Made by a program: the position numbers and the translations under genes. 64,000 nt of DNA from Phymorhynchus buccinoides. Its lineage: Eukaryota > Mollusca > Gastropoda > Neogastropoda > Raphitomidae. The stretch spans positions 19,604,570 through 19,668,569 of the forward strand of contig CM065690.1 in assembly GCA_017654935.2 (NCBI GenBank), read 5' to 3'. The notes beneath the pieces are model-generated. The model worked only from the letters and a program-made list of their open reading frames with translations, was not told where the DNA came from and did not search any database. Shown here in pieces: positions 39,239 to 50,545 of this stretch (positions are counted from its first letter, which is position 1; each line of letters starts with the position of its first letter).

Positions 39239-39670
39239 GTGGTTGGGGCCACGTTCACCGCATGGAGGCAGGACGCACCCCAAGGGACCTACCGTACGGG
39301 CAGAACTGAAGGAAGGCTCCCCCCCTCCCAGTAGGTCGTCCCCAACAGCGCTTCAAAGATGTAGGCAAACAACGGGACTTGAAGAGCACAGGCATGGATC
39401 CATCCAAACAACTGGGAAAACGTCGCAGTCTCCCCCCGTGAGAACGTGAGAGCAGTCGTCAAGAAAGGGACTGCCCTAGCTGAAGCCAGCAGAGCGGATC
39501 AGGTCGCTGACAGAACTGAAGGAAAGAAAGGCCAGAGCTGCCTCCTCAGCCAGACCACCTTCCCTGTTGGCCAGCATCCATTGTGGAAGAGACTGCCGCT
39601 TCCAGAGTTGGCCTTTTCAGGCACTGGAGACAATGCTCCACATGTAGAATCCGCACCGTACTGAAGACAA
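39239..39670 (+). pseudogene. LINE 3' fragment (C-terminal region after RT), broken
   Basis: The translation contains GWGHVHRMEAGRTPRDLPYG, then GRPQQRFKDVGKQRDLKSTG in another frame, and finally ASRVGLFRHWRQCST. These are the conserved blocks that follow the reverse transcriptase in a common animal LINE group, ending in a degraded zinc finger (the usual first Cys pair is mutated). At least two frameshifts and several stops separate them. The 5' end is not visible, and the fragment starts after unrelated AT-rich sequence. Confidence 0.75.
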
Positions 39671-40260
39671 TGAGTGATGTTCCACAGAGCTGCAACACCA
39701 TCATCTTGCGAGATAAATAATGTTTTACGGCCTTTCGGCCATCACTCTTGAGAGAGAGAGAGAGAGAGAGAGAGAATAGAGATTTAACGCCTTCTGGGCC
39801 AAAGGGCCACTTGAAATTATAAAGATCCTGGAAAAAAGGATTTTGATCAAGAATACAGATAGTTTTTGTTTTGTTTTTTAAATTGTAAAGATTTGGTAGA
39901 GAATAATTCAAAGTAGAAATTGTTTTTATTTTTATAGTTTTTTGAAAAACTTTAAGAGAAACAAGTAGAGTTTTTGTGTAAAATCTAAGTTTATAGTGAT
40001 AAAAGTGTTTATTTAAAAGATATTTAGCAGTTTGCTATTTACATGTCTGGCAGGGAGAGGAAATCTATGATTAAAACCCCCCAGGGCTACAGTTAAAATT
40101 TTGTATATTGTGCTCAAGGAGCTTTATTTATAAAAATGTTTTAAAAGGAGGCAAAGGCCTTCGTAACATTTTATACAATATTTACATTTAAGTTAATGGT
40201 TAAGGTCCGCTATACAAGTTAAGTGCCGTTTCGCCTTTTTTCCATTTCTGCGTGCCCTTG
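39671..40260. other. No gene recognised
   Basis: A short (GA)n at 39750-39774 and AT-rich sequence. Nothing coding was seen. Confidence 0.5.
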
Positions 40261-40277
40261 TGTCTTCTTCAGACATA

Positions 40278-40400
40278 CTCCACCTGTCTGTCTGTCTATC
40301 TCTCTTTCTCATTTTATCTTTATCTCTATCTTTCTATGTCTCTCTCTCTCTTTTCCTATCTCTTTCTCTCTCTCTGTCTGTCTGTCTTTACCTCTCTCTC

Positions 40401-40471
<71 letters not shown>

Positions 40472-40474
40472 ATG
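40278..40474. repeat. (TCTG)n/(CT)n degenerate microsatellite
   Basis: Alternating CT and CTGT tracts. Confidence 0.9.
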
Positions 40475-40827
40475 TGTGAGTGCATGTGAGTGTGCGTGCG
40501 TATGACAGATTGATTTGATTGGTGATATTATACTGGGTGACGTTTTACTGAATGCCAGAAAAGGATTGAAGTGAAGGAGTGAAGTAAAGAAGGCGAAATG
40601 CCGCTAAGAAGAAGGCAACTTTCAACTGCTTGACAGCACTGTTATCTAACCACCAAAAAGGGGGCGAAATGGGAAATGGTGATACAGTACCTCCCCAAGT
40701 TGAACGTTGGTAATGGCATTAAAGCGTGTTTTGTAATACGTGGTCGAACTTTACGTGGTGACAGTTTTTGAGATGATCATAGCTATGACTGAGTAAATTA
40801 TATTTTGAATGTTGGATCTGTGTTGAG

Positions 40828-42205
40828 ACTTTGTACTATCGGTGAAGGGGTTCTACTGATATGTTGTATATGTACAGGGTGTCTCAGACTTTGTACCATC
40901 GGTGAAGGGGTTCTACTGATGTGTTGTACTATGTACAAGGTGTCTCAGACTTTGTACTATCGGTGTAGGGGTTCTACTGATATGTTGTATATGTACAGGG
41001 TGTCTCAGACTTTGTACCATCGGTGAAGGGGTTCTACTGATGTGTTGTACTATGTACAAGGTGTCTCAGACTTTGTACCATCGGTGAAGGGGTTCTACTG
41101 ATGTGTTGTACTATGTACAAGGTGTCTCAGACTTTGTACCATCGGTGTAGGGGTTCTACTGATGTGTTGTATTATGTACAGGGTGTCTCAGACTTTGTAC
41201 CATCGGTGTAGGGGTTCTACTGATATGTTGTATTATGTACAGGGTGTCTCAGACTTTGTACCATCGGTGTAGGGGTTCTACTGATGTGTTGTATTATGTA
41301 CAGGGTGTCTCAGACTTTGTACCATCGGTGTAGGGGTTCTACTGATATGTTGTATTATGTACAGGGTGTCTCAGACTTTGTACCATCGGTGTAGGGGTTC
41401 TACTGATGTGTTGTATTATGTGTTGTCTCAGACTTTGTACCATCGGTGTAGGGGTTCTACTGATGTGTTGTATTATGTACAGGGTGTCTCAGACTTTGTA
41501 CCATCGGTGTAGGGGTTCTACTGATGTGTTGTATTATGTACAGGGGTGTCTCAGACTTTGTACCATCGGTGTAGGGGTTCTACTGATGTGTTGTATTATG
41601 TACAGGGGTCTCAGACTTTGTACCATCGGTGTAGGGGTTCTACTGATATGTTGTATTATGTACAGGGTGTCTCAGACTTTGTACCATCGGTGTAGGGGTT
41701 CTACTGATATGTTGTATTATGTACAGGGTGTCTCAGACTTTGTACCATCGGTGTAGGGGTTCTACTGATATGTTGTATTATGTACAGGGTGTCTCAGACT
41801 TTGTACCATCGGTGTAGGGGTTCTACTGATATGTTGTATTATGTACAGGGTGTCTCAGACTTTGTACCATCGGTGTAGGGGTTCTACTGATATGTTGTAT
41901 TATGTACAGGGTGTCTCAGACTTTGTACCATCGGTGTAGGGGTTCTACTGATATGTTGTATTATGTGGTGTCTCAGACTTTGTACCATCGGTGAAGGGGT
42001 TCTACTGATGTGTTGTATTATGTGTTGTCTCAGACTTTGTACCATCGGTGTAGGGGTTCTACTGATGTGTTGTATTATGTACAGGGTGTCTCAGACTTTG
42101 TACCATCGGTGAAGGGGTTCTACTGATGTGTTGTATTATGTGTTGTCTCAGACTTTGTACCATCGGTGTAGGGGTTCTACTGATATGTTGTATTATGCAC
42201 ACGGT
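40828..42205. repeat. 61-bp minisatellite, about 22 units
   Basis: The unit contains GTGTCTCAGACTTTGTACCA, then TCGGTGTAGGGGTTCTACTG, then AT(A/G)TGTTGTATTATGTACAG. Early units have GTGAAGG for GTGTAGG and TGTACTATG for TGTATTATG. A few units are shortened at the join (TATGTGTTGTCTCAG near 41420, 42022 and 42138). Reading frames here are repeat translations. A lone diverged unit lies at 43513-43550. Confidence 0.95.
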
Positions 42206-42351
42206 GTCTCATGCAAAAATGAAACCCACGAAATTGGCAATGACAAACAATTTACAAAATATTTCGATTTTGGGGGGTTTGTAAAGCAGATTCGATGCAT
42301 GAAAGATCACAACAATTTGTTTTTTCCTAGATGTGCTTGTGTGCTCCAGAC

Positions 42352-42598
42352 ATTAACACTTTCACCGCCAGCCATATTTCCGCCAAAAATGTCCATTAAA
42401 TTTACTTGGGTAGAGAACAAAATCCATCTGCAGTATTGGGGATTCTTCTGTGACATATATAAAATGTGGTCTATCCATACTTCCCAAAACTAAGACAATA
42501 GGGTCTTTGGATAATAGACCCCGATTTGATGCCTTTTGGTGACATAGGTGTTAAACCACTGTGGCGCTAAAATGCGACTTTGGCGGTGAAAGGGTTAA
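42352..42598. mobile_element. MITE family D, copy 1
   Basis: The left end is AACACTTTCACCGCCAGCCA and the right end TGGCGGTGAAAGGGTTAA, imperfect inverted termini around a 245-bp non-coding body (CTGCAGTATTGGGGATTCTT, TAATAGACCCCGATTT). Copy 2 (43224-43450) lies in the opposite orientation. Confidence 0.7.
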
Positions 42599-42779
42599 CG
42601 GCTTCCATTGTAACCCATTTTCAGAAGAAGCCCCTTTTTGAGATCCAGAGACAATTTCCCAGTTTCAATATCTCCGTTTGCAATTTCAATTTCTACGGTA
42701 TCTCAGCAACTCTTGTTTTTTTCGTATGTGGGCTTAAAAAGTAGGGATGTACACTACTGTCTTGCATTTCAATGAGAGA

Positions 42780-42987
42780 CTTAGTGCGATTTTTCTCACA
42801 CCAGAGGCCATGACGCTCGTGTGGGACTAATACTCTCTATATTATTAGTTGGGGATAAAGAAAGAGAGACAGTGAGTGGTCCTACCATCACTCTCTCTCA
42901 CTACGCCCAAGTAAGAAAATCGCGTGATAAGCCCCTAGTGCATTGACTGCCCTCTGGCGTGAAAAATATCGCCATAGGTTGACCATT
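42780..42987. mobile_element. Fold-back element family B, copy 2
   Basis: ATTAGTTGGGGATAAAGAAA on one side and CTACGCCCAAGTAAGAAAAT on the other flank a GA/CT tip. The outer arm GATAAGCCCCTAGTGCATTG is shared with the copy at 59525-59822 (GATAATAAGCCCCTAGTGGATTG), and GTTGACCAT matches the outer end of copy 1 (32251). Confidence 0.65.
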
Positions 42988-43223
42988 TCCATAGCCAAAA
43001 AAAAGCCAGTCGTTTTCGAGAAACAGACAATGTGTCGACAAATGAAATGTTCAGCTAAAGTGTTTTTACTCATCAAAAAGGGATTTTTCTAAAAATGGGT
43101 TGCCATGGAAAGTATTATTCTCTGGAGTTCTCCGAGGCATCTTGGAAAAACAAAGTGATACAACCTTTCATGCATTGAATCTTCTTCATGCATCTGGAAA
43201 ATCAGAATGATAGCTTTAATATT

Positions 43224-43450
43224 AACCCTTTCACCGCCAATGTAGCATTTTTGCACCACACCATAAAAACTCTTGAAATCAGGGTCTATTATTCAATGAC
43301 ATTGTGTTCCTAAGTTTGGGTAGTAAGGCTTGACCCTGTTCTAAATGTGTCACAGAACAATCCCACAATATTGCAGACGAACTCTTTACTGTAGCCAAGT
43401 AAGTTTAATGGAAAGATTTGGCTCAAAAATGGCTGGCGGTGAAAGGGTTA
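43224..43450. mobile_element. MITE family D, copy 2 (opposite orientation)
   Basis: The segment begins TTAACCCTTTCACCGCCA and ends TGGCGGTGAAAGGGTTAA, an 18-bp perfect inverted repeat. The reverse complement of its body aligns with copy 1 (TTACTTGGCTACAGTAAAGA, GGGATTGTTCTGTGACA, TAATAGACCCTGATTT). A further single end (GGTGAAAGGGTTAA) stands at 48016, just after the assembly gap. Confidence 0.8.
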
Positions 43451-44250
43451 AACAAAGCACAATTAATGGTTTTGAGGGTTGAATGTTTGTAGTCGCCCTA
43501 TATTTGTGTGGATATTTTGTACCATCGGTGTAGGGATTGTAATGTTGTGGTATATCAGTCTCCTAGCAAACTTGCCTGTGTTTAAGCAAAACAAAACAAA
43601 CCAAAACAGACTTTTAATAACCACTGTTTTTATACCAAGTTCTCAATGTTTTAAAATAACATTGTTAACTTTAGATCAACACACACCCCTCAACGTCTTG
43701 GTTCATCGTGGTTCTTCAATCGCGGCTTTACATTTTATTATTAGCAAATGCATGTTTTTAATTGTTTAAAAGGGTGAAAATTAACGTTAAATATAGAAAT
43801 TGAATGAGGCTTATGTGTTCAATCTGCGAGACTACAAAAAACAAGGACAAAAAAACGGAAAGAATCGAGAAAATGGTGGGGTGTGTGTTGAAGGTGGTAA
43901 CGTTTGAAGCTTTTGGTCGTAAGTGAACATTGATTTTGGGCTTCTGTTGAAACCAATATCGCCAACATTGCCCAAGTCTGACTTTGGTAAGGCAAGGGTC
44001 CCAAATGTCCGGACGCAAAATAAATGTATCAAAAGCTGCAAAATAAATAATGCGACATAGAACCAACATTCATTTAGTGTTAGAAGTTGGCATTTGGAAA
44101 ATTATCAACAGTTTTCGACAGATTGTTTGACTCATGAACTCGTATTACATCGCTGCATTATCAGAGGGCATCATTTGGCCACAGTACTTCGCCGTCACTA
44201 CTGTCCGGACATAGGAGCCGCCCGACATTTGGGTCCCTTCCCTTACTTAT
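43451..44250. other. No gene recognised
   Basis: Contains the stray 61-bp unit at 43513-43550. Short frames on both strands are unsupported. Confidence 0.45.
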
Positions 44251-44253
44251 GCT

Positions 44254-45395
44254 ACGAGACTGAGGTTGACTTCTTCCCTCTATCCTATGACTTAGGCAAG
44301 GAGACTGAGGCTGACTTATTCCCTCTATCCTATGACTTAGGCAAGGAGACTGAGGTTGACTTCTTCCCTCTATCCTGAGTTAGGCAATGAGACTGAGGCT
44401 GACTTGTTCCCTCTATCCTATGACTTAGGCAATGAGATTGAGGTTGACTTGTTCCCTCTATCCTATGACTTAGGCAATGAGACTGATGTTGACTTGCTCC
44501 CTCTATCCTATGACTTAGGCAATGAGACTGAGGTTGACTTGTTCCCTCTATCCTATGACTTAGGCAATGAGACTGAGGTTGACTTGTTCCCTCTATCCTA
44601 TGACTTAGGCAAGGAGACTGAGGTTGACTTGTTCCCTCTATCCTATGACTTAGGCAATGAGACTGAGGTTGACTTGACTTATCCTATGACTTAGGCAAGG
44701 AGACTGAGGCTGACTTGTATCCCTCTATCCTATGACTTAGGCAAGGAGACTGAGGTTGACTTGTACCCTCTATCCTGACTTTGGCAATGAGACTGAGGCT
44801 GACTTGTTCCCTCTATCCTATGACTTAGGCAATGAGACTGAGGTTGACTTGTTCCCTCTATCCTATGACTTAGGCAATGAGACTGAGGTTGACTTGTTCC
44901 CTCTATCCTATGACTTAGGCAATGAGACTGAGGTTGACTTGTTCCCTCTATCCTATGACTTAGGCAAGGAGACTGAGGTTGACTTGTTCCCTCTATCCTA
45001 TGACTTAGGCAAGGAGACTGAGGTTGACTTGTTCCCTCTATCCTATGACTTAGGCAAGGAGACTGAAGTTGACTTGTTCCCTCTATCCTATGACTTAGGC
45101 AAGGAGACTGAGGTTGACTTGTTCCCTCTATCCTATGACTTAGGCAATGAGACTGAGGTTGACTTGTTCCCTCTATCCTATGACTTAGGCAATGAGACTG
45201 AAGTTGACTTGTTCCCTCTATCCTATGACTTAGGCAATGAGACTGAAGTTGACTTGTTCCCTCTATCCTGACTTAGGCAATGAGACTGAAGTTGACTTGT
45301 TCCCTCTATCCTATGACTTAGGCAAGGAGACTGAAGTTGACTTGTTCCCTCTATCCTGAATTAGGCAATGAGACTGAAGTTGACTTGTTCCCTAA
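44254..45395. repeat. 45-bp minisatellite, about 25 units
   Basis: The unit is CTTAGGCAATGAGACTGAGG, then TTGACTTGTTCCCTCTATCC, then TATGA. 45 bp is 15 codons, so the plus strand stays in one frame coding LGNETEVDLFPLSYD per unit. Four units have lost bases at the join (CCTGAGTTAGGC 44375, CCTGACTTTGGC 44774, CCTGACTTAGGC 45267, CCTGAATTAGGC 45356) and break the frame. AAGGAGACT/AATGAGACT is the main variant. There is no evidence of expression. Confidence 0.95.
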
Positions 45396-45829
45396 CGCGA
45401 TTGTCGGAAACGACACAGGCAAGAACAACAACATTATTTACTGTCCTAGCAGTGTCGGGGTGTGTGCTTTGTTTTTCTATTGTGCCAGTGAACTGTAGCT
45501 ATGATGTGACCTTTGACATTTGTGGGGGTGCAGAAATCGCACTGCATATTAATGTTTAGCAACATATTTACCTAAGTTAGTCAACAATGACAAAGAAGTC
45601 AAATTTCTGTATAGAGCAGAATTTATTTCAATTTGTATGCATTCTAACCATTCGTATATTTCATCATGTATAAAACGGAGTCGGTAGGCCTACTATGGAG
45701 TAGCCAGTAGGGAGACAGTGCCTCTGTTGACGGAAAGGACCCTTACTGTGACCCTCCAGTGCTTCATGACGCACACAGGGCACCGTGTTCTACCGTACAT
45801 ATATGTAGGGATAAAGTTCGAAGGTAGTA
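45396..45829. other. No gene recognised
   Basis: Ordinary sequence between the minisatellite and the pogo-like element. Confidence 0.45.
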
Positions 45830-46010
45830 CAGTGGAACCTCCCTATTAACACTTCCCTCCCATAGTTACCCCCAAAATGGGTTTTTTTTAATACCGATTT
45901 CCCCCTTTTCACATCCAGTGTTACTGGGTGTCCATCTCCCAATTAAAACCCCTCCCTCTAAGACCTTTTTTGTGGCTGATGTTTCAAGTCGTCATAGTGA
46001 GGTTCCACTG
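45830..46010. mobile_element. Tc1/mariner (pogo/Tigger)-like MITE
   Basis: Ends CAGTGGAACCTC and GAGGTTCCACTG are perfect inverted repeats flanked on each side by TA (45828-45829 and 46011-46012), the target duplication of the Tc1/mariner superfamily. CAGTGGAACCTC-type termini are typical of pogo/Tigger derivatives. At 181 bp there is no room for a transposase. Confidence 0.88.
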
Positions 46011-46189
46011 TATGGGTCCCATTCCCTTTGTGGTGGTACCGTTCTGGTTTTGATCCGATGGAAGTGAATTCCAACTGACTGAACGTCCAGTCCATGGTAG
46101 ACGAAGGGCACAGTGTGTTGCAGCTTGTAGTCATTCTGATGATTTTAGGTTTCTGTACATGTGAACATTTTCACTCGTTCCCCATAGGG

Positions 46190-47036
46190 CACAGTGTTAT
46201 GGATCATTGGGGCACGGTGTGTAGGGATCATTGGGGCATGGTGTGGATAGGGAGGGATCATTGGGGCATGGTGTGTAGGGATCATTGGGGCACAGTGTGT
46301 AGGGATCATTGGGGCACGGTGTGTAGGGATCATTGGGGCACAGGGCACAGTGTGTGGGGCACGGTAGGGATCATTGGGGCACGGTGTGTAGGGATCATTG
46401 GGGTGTAGGGACATTGGGGCACGGTGTGTAGGGATCATTGGGGCACGGTGTGTAGGGATCATTGGGGCACGGTGTGTAGGGATCATTGGGGCACGGTGTG
46501 TAGGGATCATTGGGGCACGGTGTGTAGGGATCATTGGGGCACGGTGTGTAGGGATCATTGGGGCACGCATTGGGGCACGGTGTGTAGGGATCATTGGGGC
46601 ACGGTGTGTAGGGATCATTGGGGCACGGTGTGTAGGGATCATTGGGGCACGGTGTGTAGGGATCATTGGGGCACGGTGTGTAGGGATCATTGGGGCACGG
46701 TGTGTAGGGATCATTGGGGCACAGTGTGTAGGGATCATTGGGGCATGGTGTGTAGGGATCATTGGGGCACGGTGTGTAGGGATCATTGGGGCACGGTGTG
46801 TAGGGATCATTGGGGCATGGTGTGTAGGGATCATTGGGGCACAGTGTGTTATGGTGTGTAGGGATCATTGGGGCACAGTGTGTAGGGATCATTGGGGCAC
46901 GGTGTGTAGGGATCATGGGGGCACGGTGTGTAGGGATCATGGGGGCACAGTGTGTAGGGATCATTGGGGCACGGTGTGTAGGGATCATTGGGGCACGGTG
47001 TGTAGGGATCATGGGGGCATGGTGTGTAGGGATCAT
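46190..47036. repeat. 24-bp minisatellite, about 34 units
   Basis: The unit is GGGATCATTGGGGCACGGTG followed by TGTA. 24 bp is eight codons, so all frames hold phase. Both strands have long stop-free frames (VGIIGARC per unit on +, MIPTHRAP on -). Variants: CACAGTG, CATGGTG, ATGGGGGCA. Indels near 46240, 46340-46410, 46567 and 46850 shift frames. A pre-array GGGCACAGTGTG stands at 46107. Confidence 0.95.
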
Positions 47037-47488
47037 TGTGTTACAGCTTGTAATCATTCTGGTCGTGAGTGCGGCTTAGACTTTCAAAACGGGGATTAGT
47101 ATGTAAATTGGGCTAAACGGCCCATCATTTTGGGAGTTGTCCAATTTGCATACTATGTTCACTGTCTAATTCGCACTCCTGACCAAGGGGCCTGATGACT
47201 TAATAATATAGCTCACTGTGATGCCGTAGGGAAATAGAAATATCGCTGTTGCCATGGGGACAAATGTTCAGATGTACAGAGACATTTCTAGTCACAAATT
47301 CTTTTAAACTTTATTTGCCATGTTGAAAAAATTTAATAAATACAATTGAAAGATAGGTGTTTGCAGGCTTTTGTTAAAAATTTAACCTAGGGGTGGTTAG
47401 TTGAAATCATCAACTTATACTGGTAATTTTGGTTATTTCAACCACCCCTTTGTCGAAAAATTGATGTAAAGATCAATTATCTACATGG
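47037..47488. other. No gene recognised; one module of the 57.8-kb inverted cluster
   Basis: At 47208-47262 a segment (CTCACTGTGATGCCGTAGGG, AAATAGAAATATCGCTG, TTGCCATGGGGA) resembles the modules at 57780-58560. A small hairpin GGGGTGGTTAGTTGAAA / TTTCAACCACCCC lies at 47391-47449. Confidence 0.5.
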
Positions 47489-47988
47489 NNNNNNNNNNNN
47501 NNNNNNNNNNNNNNNNNNNNNNNNNNNNNNNNNNNNNNNNNNNNNNNNNNNNNNNNNNNNNNNNNNNNNNNNNNNNNNNNNNNNNNNNNNNNNNNNNNNN
47601 NNNNNNNNNNNNNNNNNNNNNNNNNNNNNNNNNNNNNNNNNNNNNNNNNNNNNNNNNNNNNNNNNNNNNNNNNNNNNNNNNNNNNNNNNNNNNNNNNNNN
47701 NNNNNNNNNNNNNNNNNNNNNNNNNNNNNNNNNNNNNNNNNNNNNNNNNNNNNNNNNNNNNNNNNNNNNNNNNNNNNNNNNNNNNNNNNNNNNNNNNNNN
47801 NNNNNNNNNNNNNNNNNNNNNNNNNNNNNNNNNNNNNNNNNNNNNNNNNNNNNNNNNNNNNNNNNNNNNNNNNNNNNNNNNNNNNNNNNNNNNNNNNNNN
47901 NNNNNNNNNNNNNNNNNNNNNNNNNNNNNNNNNNNNNNNNNNNNNNNNNNNNNNNNNNNNNNNNNNNNNNNNNNNNNNNNNNNNNNNN
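47489..47988. other. Assembly gap (500 N)
   Basis: Exactly 500 N, a conventional placeholder size, so the real distance is unknown. An open frame across it is meaningless. Confidence 1.
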
Positions 47989-50090
47989 ATGGAAAATTTT
48001 GGGTTGAAATGTTGAAGGTGAAAGGGTTAATGGGAGGTTGAAATAGGGAGGTTGGAATGATGTTTAAGTACTTTAGGGTAGCAATTTAGAGGAGTTCGTA
48101 TGAGGAAGGTCTTAATTGGAGGTTCCCATGACTGTATTTCGCTGAGGTTATTGTTGGATAAATTAGACACACAATCAGTCATTTGATGCCATAATCTCAA
48201 AACAGCTTCACACCAATCCCCGCATCCCACCCTATCCCCCTATCCCCCCACCCCACTGCCACCAATCCCCCCCATCCCCCTATCCCCCTATCCCTTTCGG
48301 TTCAGCTTATTATGTGTTTGGTGTGTTATGGCAGCTTAGTATCAACAAGCATCGCACACACACACACACACAACCTACGAACGCAAGCACCAACGCATGC
48401 ACCGGGCGCGCACACTACACACACAAACAACAAAGACACCGCATACACACACTAGCATAGGTCAAACTCACGCCATATTGTGTGATCGTTTAGGCCTGCT
48501 AATAAAAATGAGTCGACTAAGTGAAATGATAGTTTTGGGCAATACAGACAGACATGTACTTGCTTTTTTGGAAAGCATAAGATACCATGTTGTTAGTTGT
48601 TAGCAAGAAATACATCCATCACTGTAACTAACAAGTATTACCTTCATCGGACTTTAAAAAACGAATACAGATACAAAATAGAAGATATATCTCACACAAA
48701 AAACTTATTGTACAATAGATTTGCTGCCAAGGGTGGGCTCCATTCCTGCAATATTCAATGATATAAATTGATATTATAAAACTTTTACTAATAGATAGCT
48801 AGTATGTTAGTCTTCTATATTATTATATATATATTATATATATATTATCTATATATATATAATATATATATATATATATGACTCTCTTCGAGGGATTGTA
48901 CTTAGAACATTATTAGTTTTGTTATTTTACACAGATTGTTCCATTTCCTTTTAATTAAGTTCTGGTTTGCTTTTATTGTGGACTTTCAATCTGTGCAAAG
49001 AGGGAAAGAAAACCAACCTTTTTTTTTTTTCTCTTGAGAAAGTCTTCTAGCTCGGTTTGGGAAATGTTTCACTGGGGACATACTTTGCGGCCGATATGCA
49101 ACTGAAAGTCTTTTCCTCAAAGAAGAACAGCTGTCCCTTTGCATAGGCTTGTCTATCTCCCCCATTGGGAGAAAAGTAAAATCAGCACGTTATTTCTTTA
49201 TTCTTTTTCAGAACACGATATTGTAAAGTTAAAATTAAAGTTATTCAGTTTATGGGACACAACACAAGTTGTTTTCAAGGCAAAACTATATATTAAGAGA
49301 AGTTTTAATGGTGTGGGTTGTTTTTATTCTTCTTCCATTCTTGTACGTTTTATATATTATATTATATGACGTCAAGAAGTTACGTGTTGTATTTGTTACG
49401 TCAAGTTTGTTCTACTGTCGTCCCCGTCCAAGGCCAAATCCGAAATATTTGGAATAGTCTACATTCTTTCTTGTTATTTTCATTCTTTTTTGTTCTGCTA
49501 TATATTATATATATATATGATCTATAATATATATAAATATATATATGTGACTTTTCGGTTTATGCAATGTAGCTAGTGTTCTAAGACGTCTATGTTTGCC
49601 TAGAAATCAGCAACTTCCTGGAATAAGGAAAACACAATACAATGTGCACCGATTGCCTCTAGAGACAACTAAGATGGAGTTAAACAGAGTCCGGGGTGTA
49701 TGTTTTGTGGTTTGTTGTTACTGTATTGTTGGATATAAGACATGTAATTGAAAACTTTTTCAAAAATTGATGAGTGATACCTGTTTTCGAGCTTTGAAAC
49801 TCCATTAAAATGTTGAGCTTCTTTGTGATGATAGAACTGTTTCCTCAGATGTTGTGGATAAATTTTTGAATGCTTTCACGGCTAGTTGTGTGTAAATGTG
49901 TCCTGTTGTCTAGGTCTGTTTGTTTCTCTTCTTATGTCTTTATATTGCTTTTTGGCCTATGATTTGTGTATTTTCTTCCTTTGTGAATATGTGCCCCCAA
50001 AAAGTTCAAGATAAAAAAAAGTGCAATGATACTTTTCCTGAACCACTGGATTCTATTTTCACACACAAAAAGACAAGTTAGAACTGTTTT
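47989..50090. other. Non-repetitive AT-rich region, no gene recognised
   Basis: CA repeat at 48354-48372 and AT dinucleotide tracts at 48820-48880 and 49500-49548. No conserved exon, RNA gene or repeat end was recognised on either strand. Confidence 0.45.
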
Positions 50091-50389
50091 TTGTTGTTGT
50101 CGTTCTTTGGCTTAAAGGACTCCAGGATAATCCCAGCCGCCGAAGCATTGAACACTTTGTACAAATGCACCGCTAAGGATGAGAACATTACGTTGTGACC
50201 TCTCTTTTTCTGATATACCCCGCCACGTAGCAGCCACACTGCTATTCGGGTAAAGAGTAGAGGGTTTATACAGGGAGGAAGAGGACGAGAGAAGGAGGGA
50301 GAGGAGAGAAGAGAGAGGTGAGAGAGAGAGGTGGAAGGAGAGAGAGAGAGAGAGACAAGTAACCACTTATCTCCACACACTCACACACA

Positions 50390-50545
50390 ACACCATCGAA
50401 CACACACACCACACACACACACGCACGCACGCACACACACACACACACACAAACACGCACGCACGCACGCATCGCACACACACGCACGCACCGCGCGACC
50501 ACACCACACACACACCACCAACACCACACACACACACACTGCGGG
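50390..50545. repeat. (CA)n with CGCA interruptions
   Basis: Degenerate CA microsatellite, preceded by a GA-rich stretch (50276-50355). Confidence 0.9.

Noticed and set aside
46145..47099. Long frames on both strands with VGIIGARC or MIPTHRAP repeats
   Set aside because: By-product of the 24-bp minisatellite; both strands cannot reasonably be coding.
47485..48015. Open frame of 176 codons
   Set aside because: It consists of the 500-N assembly gap.
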